The notes: generated by a model from the letters alone, not told the origin. A stretch of DNA of 64,000 bases from Kroppenstedtia eburnea (GCF_013282215.1 NZ_CP048103.1:2108001-2172000); one strand, 5' to 3'. Counted from the first letter of the stretch, positions 9,113 to 18,060 are shown. Made by a program: numbers and translations.

Positions 9113-9468
9113 CCGGGAAATTGACCACACATGTGTTGGACTTGTACCATGGCCGTCCCGCCAAAGAGATGCAGATCGAGCTGTGGTACAAAGACCCGGA
9201 CGGAAGCCGGAACCCGATCCGCCGTGTGCAGACCAATGACGATGGAAGAGTGGACCGGCCCCTCCTCGCCGAAAACGAGATGAAACCGGGAGTATACGAA
9301 TTGGTCTTTGACGTCGCAGCATATTTCCTCGCACAAAAGCTGGAGCTCACAACCCCCCCTTTTCTGGATCGGGTGCCGATCCGGTTTGGGATCGATAACA
9401 CCGACTCCCACTATCACGTTCCCTTGCTGGTCACTCCTTGGGCATACAGCACTTACCGTGGCAGTTAG
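9109..9468 (+). CDS. pucM: 5-hydroxyisourate hydrolase (transthyretin-like, PucM)
   Basis: Hydrolyses 5-hydroxyisourate, the uricase product, to OHCU. Length 119 aa is normal for the transthyretin-like family. Evidence is the N-terminal LTTHVLDLYHGRPAKEM, the internal RRVQTNDDGRVDRPLL, HYHVPLLVTPWAYSTY and the diagnostic C-terminal YRGS. The start codon overlaps the pucL stop (ATGA), so translation is coupled and the three catalytic steps from urate to allantoin are made from one message. A bidirectional terminator follows. Confidence 0.96.
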   Translation: MTGKLTTHVLDLYHGRPAKEMQIELWYKDPDGSRNPIRRVQTNDDGRVDRPLLAENEMKPGVYELVFDVAAYFLAQKLELTTPPFLDRVPIRFGIDNTDSHYHVPLLVTPWAYSTYRGS

Positions 9469-9483
9469 CTTACGGGAACATGA

Positions 9484-9530
9484 AAAAAGCGACTCTCTTC
9501 CACCTGAGGGATGAGAGTCGCTCCCTGTTT
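9484..9530. terminator. bidirectional terminator between pucM and the GHL10 gene
   Basis: AGCGACTCTC (9488) pairs with GAGAGTCGCT (ending 9522), with AAAAAA before and a T-rich stretch after, between convergent genes. Confidence 0.8.
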
Positions 9531-11211
9531 ATTCGTACACGATAAACCCATCGGTGATGCCCAGTCTCCTGATTTCCTCCAGCCGCGCCTCCGCGTTGGA
9601 GCGTTGGCTGAAGGCCCCTGCCTGTACCCGGTGACGCTTCTCTCCGTTCACCCGGATTTCGACGATCGCTGCCTCGATCCCCTTCTGTTCCAGGTAATTC
9701 TGTCGGGCCTGGGCATTCTCCAACATTTGAAAAGATCCTGCGATCACTTTGTACAGGGGTAACAATCGGACCCTGTTGCTGGGCGGACTCTCATGGTGTG
9801 AAGAATCCACTGCGGTCAGCAGATAGGTCCAGGTTCTGCCCGGGGCCGCCGTGGGATCTGTCACCGTGGAGCTGTTTCCCTTTTTCCTGATCAAAAACCG
9901 GATGTTCCGAGGATCCTCCCGATTCTCCCCTTCCCCGTCGGCAAAACGATAGAGCACCAGATAGACGGTGTCCGCGGAATCATCTCTCCACTCGATCTGC
10001 ACCCCGTCGGGGAGGCGTTGGACCGACTGGATCCGGGGGGCTGGCGGCGGAGTCTGATCCAACCGGGGAACCGCCGGAATCAGGGCGGGATAGCGAAAGA
10101 AATCCGTGGCCAGCCGATCCCGGATCCCCAGGGGGTTTCGCGACAGGTCGGAAATCGCGAAGAATACACTCCCCTTCACTTCCGGGTATGACAGGTTCAT
10201 GTACAGTTGATCCGCCATCTCCTCCGGGTTGTTCCAGGCCTCATCATCTTGTCCGATTTTGTAGACTGCATGGCCGATGTATAGGTGAAGGGGATACCCC
10301 CGAACTTCCTCGCTCCACCAATCCACCAGCTTCTCATAGGCCGCCGGAGGATACCCGATATTCCAGTATACCTGGGGAACCACATAATCCAGCCAGCCTT
10401 TCCGGATCCAGGTGCGGGTATCCACATAAAGCCCATCGAAGCTCTGCAGTCCGGAAGTGTCCGATCCCGTCGGATCCGTGGAGCGATTGCGCCAGATTCC
10501 AAAGGGACTGATTCCAAATTTCAGCTTCGGTTTCAATTGCCGGATCCGCTTCGAGAGGCCGCAAATGAAACGGTTCACATTCTCCCTTCGCCAATCCCCC
10601 TTGTCGGCAAACCGGTCCTGTCCATAGCGTCGGTAAGTCCCATCGTCGGGAAAAGATTCACTCCCGACCGGATAGGGATAAAAGTAATCATCCAGGTGGA
10701 CCCCATCCACCCCATACCGGTTGACCACTTCAAGTATGCTGTCCGTGACGTGGTCCCTCACCTCGGGAATGCCAGGATCGTAATACAACTGTCCGCCATA
10801 AGCGACCACCCAGTCCGGATGACGGCGTGCCGGATGATCGGGAACCAGGGACTCAAGCCGGGTGTCCGTACTGACACGAAAGGGATTGAACCAGGCGTGG
10901 AATTCCAGATTGCGCCGGTGAGCCTCTTCCAGCAAAAAGGCGAGTGGATCATATCCGGGATCTTTTCCCTGGGTGCCGGTCAAATACTTGGACCAGGGGT
11001 TGCAGTTACTGGGATAAAAGGCATCCGCCATGGGTCGGATCTGGAGGATGACCGCATTCAGATTCATCCCCTTCATTTGATCAAGAAGACGCTTCCATTC
11101 TTCCTGTTGCTGTGTGACCGAAAGAGCGGGGGAAGAAGGCCAGTCGCGGTTTCCGACGGTGGCCACCCAGGCGGCACGGAATTGTCGCTTGTTCACCGGG
11201 GCGAGTCTCAA
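9529..11211 (-). CDS. GHL10-type glycoside hydrolase with C-terminal SPOR domain
   Basis: Family GHL10/DUF187-like TIM-barrel protein (560 aa). Marks are FRAAWVATVGNRDWPS at the N-terminus, LNAVILQIRPMADAFY, YDPLAFLLEEAHRRNLEFHAWFNPFR and VDGVHLDDYFYPYP. The middle C-terminal part (about 385-470) looks like a fibronectin-III-type linker, and residues about 485-560 form a SPOR repeat (LYKVIAGSFQ, RVQAGAFSQRS) that in the family binds denuded peptidoglycan glycans. No signal peptide is visible at the chosen start TTG 11211 (RBS GGAGAGG). It is 15 bases downstream of an amidase with almost the same SPOR tail, so the two likely form an operon for peptidoglycan or spore-cortex processing. Substrate is not established. 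Confidence 0.85.
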   Translation of the reverse strand: MRLAPVNKRQFRAAWVATVGNRDWPSSPALSVTQQQEEWKRLLDQMKGMNLNAVILQIRPMADAFYPSNCNPWSKYLTGTQGKDPGYDPLAFLLEEAHRRNLEFHAWFNPFRVSTDTRLESLVPDHPARRHPDWVVAYGGQLYYDPGIPEVRDHVTDSILEVVNRYGVDGVHLDDYFYPYPVGSESFPDDGTYRRYGQDRFADKGDWRRENVNRFICGLSKRIRQLKPKLKFGISPFGIWRNRSTDPTGSDTSGLQSFDGLYVDTRTWIRKGWLDYVVPQVYWNIGYPPAAYEKLVDWWSEEVRGYPLHLYIGHAVYKIGQDDEAWNNPEEMADQLYMNLSYPEVKGSVFFAISDLSRNPLGIRDRLATDFFRYPALIPAVPRLDQTPPPAPRIQSVQRLPDGVQIEWRDDSADTVYLVLYRFADGEGENREDPRNIRFLIRKKGNSSTVTDPTAAPGRTWTYLLTAVDSSHHESPPSNRVRLLPLYKVIAGSFQMLENAQARQNYLEQKGIEAAIVEIRVNGEKRHRVQAGAFSQRSNAEARLEEIRRLGITDGFIVYE

Positions 11212-11226
11212 CTTGCCACCCTCTCC

Positions 11227-12018
11227 TTACTCATAAATGATAAACGCATCGGTGATTCCCAGGGCCTTCACTTCATTCAAGCGGGCTTCCGCATGGGAAC
11301 GCTGGGAGAACGCCCCGGCCTGCACCCGGTAATAGGTTTGGCCGTTCACTGTCGTAGTTGCGATTGCCGCCTCAATCCCGTTTTTCTCCAGGAAACTTTC
11401 CCGGTCCTGGGCGTTCTCCAGGCTTTGAAAAGAACCGGCAATCACCTTGTACAGACCCGTTGCTTTTTTGGGAAGGGAGAGGGCTTTGGCGATCCCGAGA
11501 CCGATGGCATCGGCCAGATCCTTGATAAAGGTGGCGTTCCGCAGCAGATTCAAATCCTGGGTGGTGTCTATAAACAGGTTTTCCATCAAGATCGCCGGCA
11601 TGTTGCTTTCGCGCAGCACGTGAAAATTGGCCCGTTTTTTCCCCCGGTCCCTGACACCGTATTTTGGACCGATCACTCCCATGACGGTGGAATGGATCCT
11701 ATTCTGGGCATCGATGGTGAACTGGGAGACCGTTCCGTTGTAGATATAACTCTCCCATCCCGTTCCTCCGCCGGCATTGATGTGAATGGACGCGAAATAG
11801 TCGGCCTGGTTGGCGTTGGCATAATCCGTTCGTTGGGTCAGACTGACGGTGGTATCCGTCGTCCGGGTCATCAGGATGCTGACCTCGTGGTTGTTCGCCA
11901 GATAATCCCTCACTTTCAAGGCGATCTGCAGTGTGAAATCCTTCTCCCGGTAACCTCCGTTTACGGCTCCGGAGTCACTTCCTCCATGGCCTGGGTCGAT
12001 CACCAGTTTTTTCGCCAT
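11227..12018 (-). CDS. N-acetylmuramoyl-L-alanine amidase (Amidase_3) with SPOR domain
   Basis: Zinc amidase cleaving the bond between MurNAc and L-Ala in peptidoglycan (263 aa). The catalytic domain occupies about 1-180: VIDPGHGGSDSGAVNG holds the first zinc His, YREKDFTLQIA the zinc Glu, FASIHINAGGGTGWESY the next His, and AILMENLFIDT the catalytic Glu region. The SPOR domain covers about 188-263. No N-terminal signal peptide is seen, as in CwlC-like mother-cell lysis amidases, which is consistent with a role in late sporulation (inference). ATG has GAGGTGATG upstream. First gene of a two-gene unit with the GHL10 gene. Confidence 0.93.
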   Translation of the reverse strand: MAKKLVIDPGHGGSDSGAVNGGYREKDFTLQIALKVRDYLANNHEVSILMTRTTDTTVSLTQRTDYANANQADYFASIHINAGGGTGWESYIYNGTVSQFTIDAQNRIHSTVMGVIGPKYGVRDRGKKRANFHVLRESNMPAILMENLFIDTTQDLNLLRNATFIKDLADAIGLGIAKALSLPKKATGLYKVIAGSFQSLENAQDRESFLEKNGIEAAIATTTVNGQTYYRVQAGAFSQRSHAEARLNEVKALGITDAFIIYE

Positions 12019-12123
12019 TTTGCATCACCTCTTCTATCAATCTATGAAAGTGGAGGTGATCCTGTTTGGGACTCTGTTTGCCCATTTTAGATGACCGATC
12101 CGCGCCGTCCCTTCAACCAAATA

Positions 12124-12157
12124 AAAGAGGCCGTGGAAAATTTCCACGACCTCTTTG
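12124..12157. terminator. intrinsic terminator downstream of enoyl-CoA hydratase
   Basis: AAAGAGGCCGTGGAAA pairs with TTTCCACGACCTCTTT. It lies just after the minus-strand echA-like stop, with an AT-rich exit. Confidence 0.8.
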
Positions 12158-12164
12158 CCGATCA

Positions 12165-12953
12165 TCATCTGCCCTTAAAAGACGGCTCCCGCTTGGTAAA
12201 GAAAGCCGTCACTCCTTCGATGGCATCCTCTGTCCGGATGACGGACAACATATTCTCCCGTTCGATGGATAATCCTTGGGACAAATCTCCTTCCGATCCT
12301 CTGACGACAGCGTCCAGGATTCCCTTCATCGCAATCGGCGGACCGGCAGCCAGTTCCTTTGCCCATTGGAAGGCCTCTTCATGAACCTGATCTTGCGGTG
12401 CAATCCGGTTGATCAATCCGTACTCCAAAGCGGTTGGGGCGGAGATCCGACGGCCGCTCAGCATCAGCTCCAGGGCCCGCCGGCGGCCGATCAGCCGGGG
12501 AAGCCGCTGGGTTCCGCCGTACCCGGGGATAATGCCCAGTCTCACCTCCGGCAACCCCAGTTCCGCCGTGTCGGCGGCGATCGCCAGATGACAAGCCATC
12601 TGCAGTTCATTTCCCCCGCCGAGAGCTTTCCCGTTGAGACAGGCGACAACCGGTTTGGGAAAAGCTTCGATCCGGTTGAACAGATCGTGCATCCGTTTCA
12701 AAATCTTTTCCGCGACTTCCCGATCGCCGCCCATTTCCCCGAACTCGGAGACATCGGCACCGGCGGAAAACATCCGGTCACCCGCCCCGGTGATGAGGAG
12801 GCAACCGACCGCCTCATCGGATTCCACCTGATCCAGAATTCCTTCCAGTTCCACCAGTGTATCCCGGCTCAGGGTATTCATCGGGGGGCGGTCAATCGTA
12901 ATCACTGCCACCCGATCCCGGATCTCCCATTTGCAGTTCGGACTTTCCATCAT
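12165..12953 (-). CDS. enoyl-CoA hydratase/isomerase family protein
   Basis: Crotonase-fold enzyme (about 262 aa) that hydrates trans-2-enoyl-CoA in fatty-acid beta-oxidation. Oxyanion-hole and substrate motifs are visible: FSAGADVSEFGEM, CLNGKALGGGNELQMACHLAIA, and LPEVRLGIIPGYGGTQRLPRLIG with the catalytic Glu. The start overlaps the upstream thiolase stop (ATGATG, stop TGA inside), and GGGAGGA precedes it; the ATG at 12950 is equally possible. The neighbouring thiolase, SDR, SCP2 and acyl-CoA dehydrogenases make a complete beta-oxidation set. Confidence 0.92.
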   Translation of the reverse strand: MMESPNCKWEIRDRVAVITIDRPPMNTLSRDTLVELEGILDQVESDEAVGCLLITGAGDRMFSAGADVSEFGEMGGDREVAEKILKRMHDLFNRIEAFPKPVVACLNGKALGGGNELQMACHLAIAADTAELGLPEVRLGIIPGYGGTQRLPRLIGRRRALELMLSGRRISAPTALEYGLINRIAPQDQVHEEAFQWAKELAAGPPIAMKGILDAVVRGSEGDLSQGLSIERENMLSVIRTEDAIEGVTAFFTKREPSFKGR

Positions 12954-14113
12954 GATTCCTCCCGTTCCACGATCACCGCCAGGGCCATGCCGAATCCGAT
13001 ACATAAGGTGGCCAAACCGTAACGGCCTTCCCTTCGCTCCAGCTCGTTGATCAGGGAAGCCGTCAGCCGGGCGCCGCTGGCACCGAGGGGATGGCCGAGG
13101 GCGATGGCTCCGCCGTTGGGGTTCACCTTCTCCGGATCGGCACCGATCTCCCGCTGCCAGGCCAATACCACCGAGGCGAAGGCCTCATTCACTTCAAACA
13201 GATCGATCTCATCCAGAGACAGACCCGCCCGTTGCAACACCTTATGAGTGGCCGGGATGATTCCCGTCAACATGATTTCCGGATCCACCCCCGCCAACGC
13301 CGTCGCCACCACTCTGGCCCGGGGAGTCCATCCGAGAGAAGCCGCCTTTTTCCGGGAAGTGAGGAGAACAGCGGCTGCCCCGTCGCTGATTTGACTGGAG
13401 TTGCCCGCCGTCACCTTGCCGTCAGGCCGGAACGAGGGCTTCAACCCCGCCAGCGAGTCCAGATTGGTATCCGGTCTCGGAGTCTCGTCGGCCTCCAGGC
13501 GGATGTCTTCTCCTGCAAGGTTTTTTCCATCGATGGGGACGATCTCCCGGTCAAAGCGCCCTTCCCTTTGGGCCTGAACTGCCCGCTCATGGCTTTGCAG
13601 AGAGAATCGATCCAGTTCCTCTCTGGAAAGGTCCCACTTGTCTGCGATCAATTCTGCGGAGAAACCCTGGGGGATGATGGTATGTTGATTCAACAAAAGG
13701 TCGCTGAATTGACCGCCGTCACTTCCCATCGGGACCCGGTTCATACTTTCCACCCCGGCGGCGATGACACAATCGGACATCCCAGCCATGATCGCGTGGG
13801 CCCCCTGGGCCAGCGTTTCCAGGCTGGATGCACACATCCGGTTGACGCTCACACCGCACACTTCCACGGGAAACCCGGCGATCAACCCGGCCAAACGGCC
13901 GATATTGAGACCTTGTTCTCCCACTTGGGTGACACAACCCATTTTGATATCTTCCACTTCGGAAGGATCCAGGTTGTTCCGGTTAACCAGCTTTTTGAGA
14001 AGAGAGGCGGCCATTTCATCCGGCCGCGTGCCGGCGAGGGAGCCTTTCTTCCGTCCGAAGGGGGTTCGGATCGCGTCGATGATTACCGCATCCTGATCCC
14101 GCACATTTCTCAT
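12950..14113 (-). CDS. thiolase (acetyl-CoA C-acyltransferase, FadA-type)
   Basis: Thiolytic cleavage of 3-ketoacyl-CoA, the last beta-oxidation step (387 aa). The N-terminus reads AVIIDAIRTPFGRKKGSLAG. The acyl-accepting cysteine is in SVNRMCASSLET (about C94), the histidine motif is NGGAIALGHPLGASGAR, and the second catalytic cysteine region is TLCIGFGMALAVIVE, where the usual GGG is GFG. The start is ambiguous: ATG 14113 directly follows GGAAAGG, while GTG 14104 has better nine-base spacing. An even longer reading exists but has no ribosome site. The stop overlaps the next gene. It lies 28 bases downstream of the SDR gene in the same direction. Confidence 0.92.
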   Translation of the reverse strand: MRNVRDQDAVIIDAIRTPFGRKKGSLAGTRPDEMAASLLKKLVNRNNLDPSEVEDIKMGCVTQVGEQGLNIGRLAGLIAGFPVEVCGVSVNRMCASSLETLAQGAHAIMAGMSDCVIAAGVESMNRVPMGSDGGQFSDLLLNQHTIIPQGFSAELIADKWDLSREELDRFSLQSHERAVQAQREGRFDREIVPIDGKNLAGEDIRLEADETPRPDTNLDSLAGLKPSFRPDGKVTAGNSSQISDGAAAVLLTSRKKAASLGWTPRARVVATALAGVDPEIMLTGIIPATHKVLQRAGLSLDEIDLFEVNEAFASVVLAWQREIGADPEKVNPNGGAIALGHPLGASGARLTASLINELERREGRYGLATLCIGFGMALAVIVEREES

Positions 14114-14141
14114 CCTTTCCGTCGATTCATGGCCCGGGATG

Positions 14142-14975
14142 TCAAAAGGTGAACAAGTCGATTCCGCCCGCCACCGGCAAGCCGACTCCAGTGATATAAG
14201 ATGCCTGATCCGAGACGAGAAATGCGATCGCATGGGCGATATCCTGCGGCTCCCCGGGCCGTTTAAAGGCCGTTCTGGCAATCATCCGTTCGCGCATCTC
14301 CGGATTGCTCATGCGAAAGGCTTCCGTATTGATAATCCCGGGAACAATGGCGTTGACTGTGATATTGTACCTGGCCCCTTCCAAAGCCAATGACTTGGTC
14401 AACCCCAGCACACCGGCCTTGGTCGTGGAATAACTCGCCTGGCCGAATCCCCCCAAGGTTCCCGCAACAGAGGCCATATTGATGATCCGGCCCCATTTCT
14501 GCTCCTTCATATAGGGCCAAACTGCTTTGGAACAGTTGTAAGCCCCGGTCAGGTTGACACGGAGATCACGCTCCCAGAAGTCGTCGTTCTGGTCTTCCAA
14601 GCGGGCGGTGTGATCCAGAGTGGCGGCGTTGTTGACCAAAATGTCAATCCGTCCGAATTGTTCCTTTACTTGGGTCATCACCGATTGGACTTCTTTCCGA
14701 TCTGTCACATCCATTCGAAACACGGCGGACTTGCGGCCCATCTCCCGGATTTTCGCCGCCGTGGATTGGGTGTACACCACTTGCGACTGAGCCATCACTT
14801 GGGCCATGGGCCCCCATTTTTCAGAGGTCTGCTCCAGGTTTTCATCCTCTTCGATCAAAATATCGGTGACCACCACATCGGCACCGGCTGCAGCCAGCGT
14901 CAAGGCATCGGTCCTGCCCAATCCCCTGGATGCCCCGGTCACCAGTGCCACCTTTCCTTCCAGCGGCAGACTCAT
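14142..14975 (-). CDS. SDR-family dehydrogenase, likely 3-hydroxyacyl-CoA dehydrogenase
   Basis: Short-chain dehydrogenase (277 aa). It shows the Rossmann motif VTGASRGLGR, DILVNNAA, the catalytic Ser in INMASVAGT and the Tyr-x-x-x-Lys motif YSTTKAG. An insertion after the second beta strand (about residues 45-75) is longer than in FabG. Given its place upstream of thiolase and enoyl-CoA hydratase genes it probably oxidises 3-hydroxyacyl-CoA, the one beta-oxidation step otherwise missing from the cluster; this is inference. ATG 14975 has GGGGAGGA upstream. A hairpin at 15127-15155 separates it from the SCP2 gene, so it may have its own promoter. Confidence 0.88.
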   Translation of the reverse strand: MSLPLEGKVALVTGASRGLGRTDALTLAAAGADVVVTDILIEEDENLEQTSEKWGPMAQVMAQSQVVYTQSTAAKIREMGRKSAVFRMDVTDRKEVQSVMTQVKEQFGRIDILVNNAATLDHTARLEDQNDDFWERDLRVNLTGAYNCSKAVWPYMKEQKWGRIINMASVAGTLGGFGQASYSTTKAGVLGLTKSLALEGARYNITVNAIVPGIINTEAFRMSNPEMRERMIARTAFKRPGEPQDIAHAIAFLVSDQASYITGVGLPVAGGIDLFTF

Positions 14976-15126
14976 GTTTTCTCCTCCCCGTTGGTTGTAC
15001 AGCCGGCGACAACTCCACTCAGCACCCGGTACTTTCCGGGTCATCCTGTAGGTTCACAATCTTTTCCACCGACTGCAGACATTCAGACTGTGATCCCCCA
15101 TGCACTCGCCGGAGCCATGACTCAAA

Positions 15127-15155
15127 AGGGGGGACCCGGCGGAACACCGGGTCAT
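15127..15155 (-). terminator. probable terminator after the SCP2 gene
   Basis: ACCCGG pairs with CCGGGT around 15134-15153. On the minus strand the hairpin is followed by CCCCCCTTTTGAG. The T tract is imperfect. Confidence 0.5.
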
Positions 15156-15160
15156 CCCAT

Positions 15161-15526
15161 TCAGATATGTTCCTTGACGTCATATTGACGCAGAATATTT
15201 TCCATCTTCATGGCCAGCCCGATATTTCCTTTCACTTTCAGCCTTCCGGACATGAAGGCGGCGGTCCCGTTCAATTTTCCCAGCAGCATCTCTTTGAAAT
15301 CAGGCAACGCCATTTGCAGGGTGCAATCCGCATCAGAGGGAGTTCCTTCCTCCACCTTTGCTTTGTTGTCGGCGAGATGAAGCTGATAACTGCCCCCATC
15401 CTCTCCGGAAATGTCAAATTGATAGACGACGTTCAGTCCTTCGACCGGCTTCGGATTTTCATTCAAAGCGCTTTCGATTTTTTCCCATGCTTCCTTGAGG
15501 GTGTAATCATCAATACTTTTAGCCAT
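15161..15526 (-). CDS. SCP2 sterol-carrier-domain protein
   Basis: A 121-aa stand-alone SCP2 domain. Such proteins bind lipids or fatty acyl-CoA in a hydrophobic pocket. Recognisable features are VVYQFDISGEDGGSYQL, DADCTLQMALPDFKEMLLGKLNGTAAFMSGRLKVKG and the C-terminal helix MKMENILRQY. It lies between the acyl-CoA dehydrogenases and the SDR gene, so a role in delivering acyl substrates is likely but not proven. ATG with GAGAGGAG upstream. Confidence 0.9.
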   Translation of the reverse strand: MAKSIDDYTLKEAWEKIESALNENPKPVEGLNVVYQFDISGEDGGSYQLHLADNKAKVEEGTPSDADCTLQMALPDFKEMLLGKLNGTAAFMSGRLKVKGNIGLAMKMENILRQYDVKEHI

Positions 15527-15682
15527 TTGGCATTCTCCTCTCTTTTATATGGAAATGAGATGGATCAAAAACCGCGGGAGGGTGGACGCTCTCTTTCTCC
15601 GCACCACCTCCTTGGAAGCGTTGTCATCAGAAGGTCGGGATCTGGTTTCCGTTCCCATTCAATTCTTCTTCGGATTCCTCTC

Positions 15683-16900
15683 TCAAACCCGAACTCCGTG
15701 GGGCTCATAGAGATGACGAGCCGTGATCAGATGCTGAACTTGATTGGTTCCCTCAAAAATGTCAAAGATCTTGGCATCCCGATAAAGCTTCTCCACGATT
15801 TGTCCATCGAGACCGGCGGGACCCAACAGTTCCAAACACCCGGCACACACTTCCAGAGCGATCTTGCCGGAGTGGGCTTTGCACATGGCCGCTTCCTTGG
15901 CGTTGGATTGGCCGATATCGGCTTTCCATGCCGCCTCCCAGGTGAGCAGACGCGCCGCCTCGATCTCCAGTTCCGCACGGGCCAACTTCTCGGAAGCCAA
16001 GTGATAAAGGCGTCCATGCTTCGGATACTCTTTCCGTACCAGATCCAATGTATATTCAAAGGCGGCACGGGCGATTCCGATGGCCATCGCGGCCACGATA
16101 GGCCGGGTATTGTCAAAGGTTTTCATCGCCACCCGAAAACCCGACGGACCGGAACCCTGATTTTCATAGTAGGATTCACCGCCGAGGAGATTCTCCTCCG
16201 GTACGAAGCAATCCTCCAACAACAACTCCGCCGTCTCCGAGGCACGGATGCCCATTTTTTTGGCGAGGCGGGTGCAACTGAAACCGGGTGTCCCCTTTTC
16301 AACGACGAAGGCCCGATGGCCGGCACGTCCCAAACTGCGGTCGATCGTGGCAAACACAACCACCCAGGAAGCGCGCGCCCCATTGGTGATAAAGATTTTT
16401 TGTCCGTTGAGGATATACCCGCCCGTTGTTTTTTGGGCGGTGGTCCGGATTCCGGAGACATCGGATCCCGCCTCGGGCTCAGTCAATGCATAGGCACCCC
16501 AACGAGGCGGCTCATCTTTTGAAAAGATGGATAAAAAACGTTCCTTCTGTTCCGGTGTGCCGCTGGACTGCACCGGCGGCCCTCCCAATCCCGGACCCGG
16601 AAGAGTCAATGCGATGGCCGGATCCCCCCACCCGAGCTCCTCGGTCGCGATCACCGCCAACCGGTTGGCCTGACGCTCCGATTTTGCCTTTTTACCGCTT
16701 TTCTGCGAGCTTTTTTTATCTTCACCGAATGAGGACGTATTCAACTGTATTCCCAGCTGATTGATCTTATTTAGCCAATCATCGGGCACTCTTCCCATTT
16801 TGTCCGCTTCCAGGGAGATCGGCCGCATTTCATTTTCCGCAAACCAGTGCACCACATCCTTCACTTGCTGTTGATGCGACGACAATTTGTAAGAGATCAT
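15683..16900 (-). CDS. acyl-CoA dehydrogenase
   Basis: FAD-dependent alpha,beta-dehydrogenase of acyl-CoA (405 aa). FAD/substrate motifs: AYALTEPEAGSDVSGIRTTA, GYILNGQKIFITNGARA, and the C-terminal FDIFEGTNQVQHLITARHL; the catalytic Glu in this family normally sits in the YRDAKIFDIFEGT region. A lysine-rich insert (SFGEDKKSSQKSGKKAKSERQ, about residues 55-75) is unusual. SD AAAGGAGGG precedes ATG 16900, which is 14 bases after the stop of the second acyl-CoA dehydrogenase, so the two are cotranscribed. Confidence 0.93.
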   Translation of the reverse strand: MISYKLSSHQQQVKDVVHWFAENEMRPISLEADKMGRVPDDWLNKINQLGIQLNTSSFGEDKKSSQKSGKKAKSERQANRLAVIATEELGWGDPAIALTLPGPGLGGPPVQSSGTPEQKERFLSIFSKDEPPRWGAYALTEPEAGSDVSGIRTTAQKTTGGYILNGQKIFITNGARASWVVVFATIDRSLGRAGHRAFVVEKGTPGFSCTRLAKKMGIRASETAELLLEDCFVPEENLLGGESYYENQGSGPSGFRVAMKTFDNTRPIVAAMAIGIARAAFEYTLDLVRKEYPKHGRLYHLASEKLARAELEIEAARLLTWEAAWKADIGQSNAKEAAMCKAHSGKIALEVCAGCLELLGPAGLDGQIVEKLYRDAKIFDIFEGTNQVQHLITARHLYEPHGVRV

Positions 16901-16914
16901 CGGGCGTCCCTCCT

Positions 16915-18060
16915 TTAAGCCCCGGTGGGTACGTGCTCACCCAGCAATTGTTCACCGCGGCGGGCCATCAGTTCACCCTCCCGCCCGTAGAGGCTGACTT
17001 GGGCTTGGGCATCACGCATCCACTTTTCAACGGGGAATTCCTGAACGTATCCATGTCCACCGAGCAATTGTACCGCGGAATCGGTTACGAAACGGAGGGA
17101 TTGGTGCACCCGGGACAGAATCCCGCCCACGGCTTTCCTCCCGTCAGGGTTCCCGTCATCGATCCTCTCCGCCGTCTGCCACAGAAGGTTCCGGGAAGTC
17201 CGCGTCTCGATCGCCATATCAGCAAGAGTGAAAGAGACTCCCTGAAATTTGGCGATCTCCTGGCCAAAAGCTTTCCGTTGCGCCGTATATTCGGCGGTAT
17301 AGGAGACGGCGGCTTCCATCAGACCCACCTCTTTGGCCACTTCCAGCACGTAAATCCGGGCCAGGGCCTGTGACAAGAGCTCCCGGGCTTCACTTCCTTT
17401 GGCAATCACTTGACCCGGAGTGATCATCTCCTCTTCAAACCGCACACGTGCACAACCTGCGGCCAGCAATCCCAAACGATAATCCCCTTCCACCACATGC
17501 CATCGGCTGCCATCCCGGCGGTCCAACCACAACAGGAGGGGCTCTCCTCCGGGATCATTCACTGCCACGAGCAGGTTCTCAGCAAATGCGGCCAATCGGA
17601 AGGGCTGGGAGGTTCCCTTTAAAACATATCCCTCCCCGTTGGAATCCACCTGGACTCCCGACATCCCCTCTCCATCCACAGCATGGAGGAAGGCAACAGT
17701 GGGCCAATCCCCGTCCGCACCGGCCGTCTTGTAGGATTGCAAGGCCGGGTGGTCCGGAATCAGACGGATCAGGGATGCCCCCTCCCCGGCGCCGGGCAAT
17801 CCTTGTACCACTCCAAGATCCCCGTACCCGAGGGCTCCCCAGATTTGAGCTTGGGAAAGCAAGGGCATCTCCAAGCCCCCCCAATTTTCAGGGAGTTCCA
17901 GGTTGGTGAAGCCCAGCTCCATCATGGTCTTTACCAGATCGGGATGGACCCGTCCCTCTTGTTCACACTCCATGGCCATGGGTCGGATCTGCTCCCGGGC
18001 CACCTCCCCGGCCAGATCTGCAAAGGCCGACTCCTCCTCTGTGGGTTGAAATGAAATCAA
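16915..18060 (-). CDS. acyl-CoA dehydrogenase (divergent paralogue)
   Basis: Second acyl-CoA dehydrogenase (381 aa from the chosen start). The C-terminal half is canonical (YTAEYTAQRKAFGQEIAKFQGVSF, SAVQLLGGHGYVQEFPVEKWMRDAQ). The middle lacks a classic EP.AGSD motif: it reads FLHAVDGEGMSGVQVD, suggesting altered substrate or a subunit role alongside the next gene. TTG 18060 is preferred because GGGGGAGG lies eight bases upstream; a GTG at 18078 lies over that site. First gene of the unit, with the shared palindrome at 18154-18175 in its promoter region. Confidence 0.88.
   Translation of the reverse strand: MISFQPTEEESAFADLAGEVAREQIRPMAMECEQEGRVHPDLVKTMMELGFTNLELPENWGGLEMPLLSQAQIWGALGYGDLGVVQGLPGAGEGASLIRLIPDHPALQSYKTAGADGDWPTVAFLHAVDGEGMSGVQVDSNGEGYVLKGTSQPFRLAAFAENLLVAVNDPGGEPLLLWLDRRDGSRWHVVEGDYRLGLLAAGCARVRFEEEMITPGQVIAKGSEARELLSQALARIYVLEVAKEVGLMEAAVSYTAEYTAQRKAFGQEIAKFQGVSFTLADMAIETRTSRNLLWQTAERIDDGNPDGRKAVGGILSRVHQSLRFVTDSAVQLLGGHGYVQEFPVEKWMRDAQAQVSLYGREGELMARRGEQLLGEHVPTGA

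Noticed and set aside
7514-9334. Very long minus-strand open frame (about 600 codons) across the uricase genes
   Set aside because: It is the antisense of pucL/pucM, which have clear family motifs; no ribosome site or homology on the minus strand.
10285-12090. Long plus-strand open frame opposite the GHL10 and amidase genes
   Set aside because: Shadow of two genes with diagnostic catalytic motifs; product is low-complexity and unlike any family.
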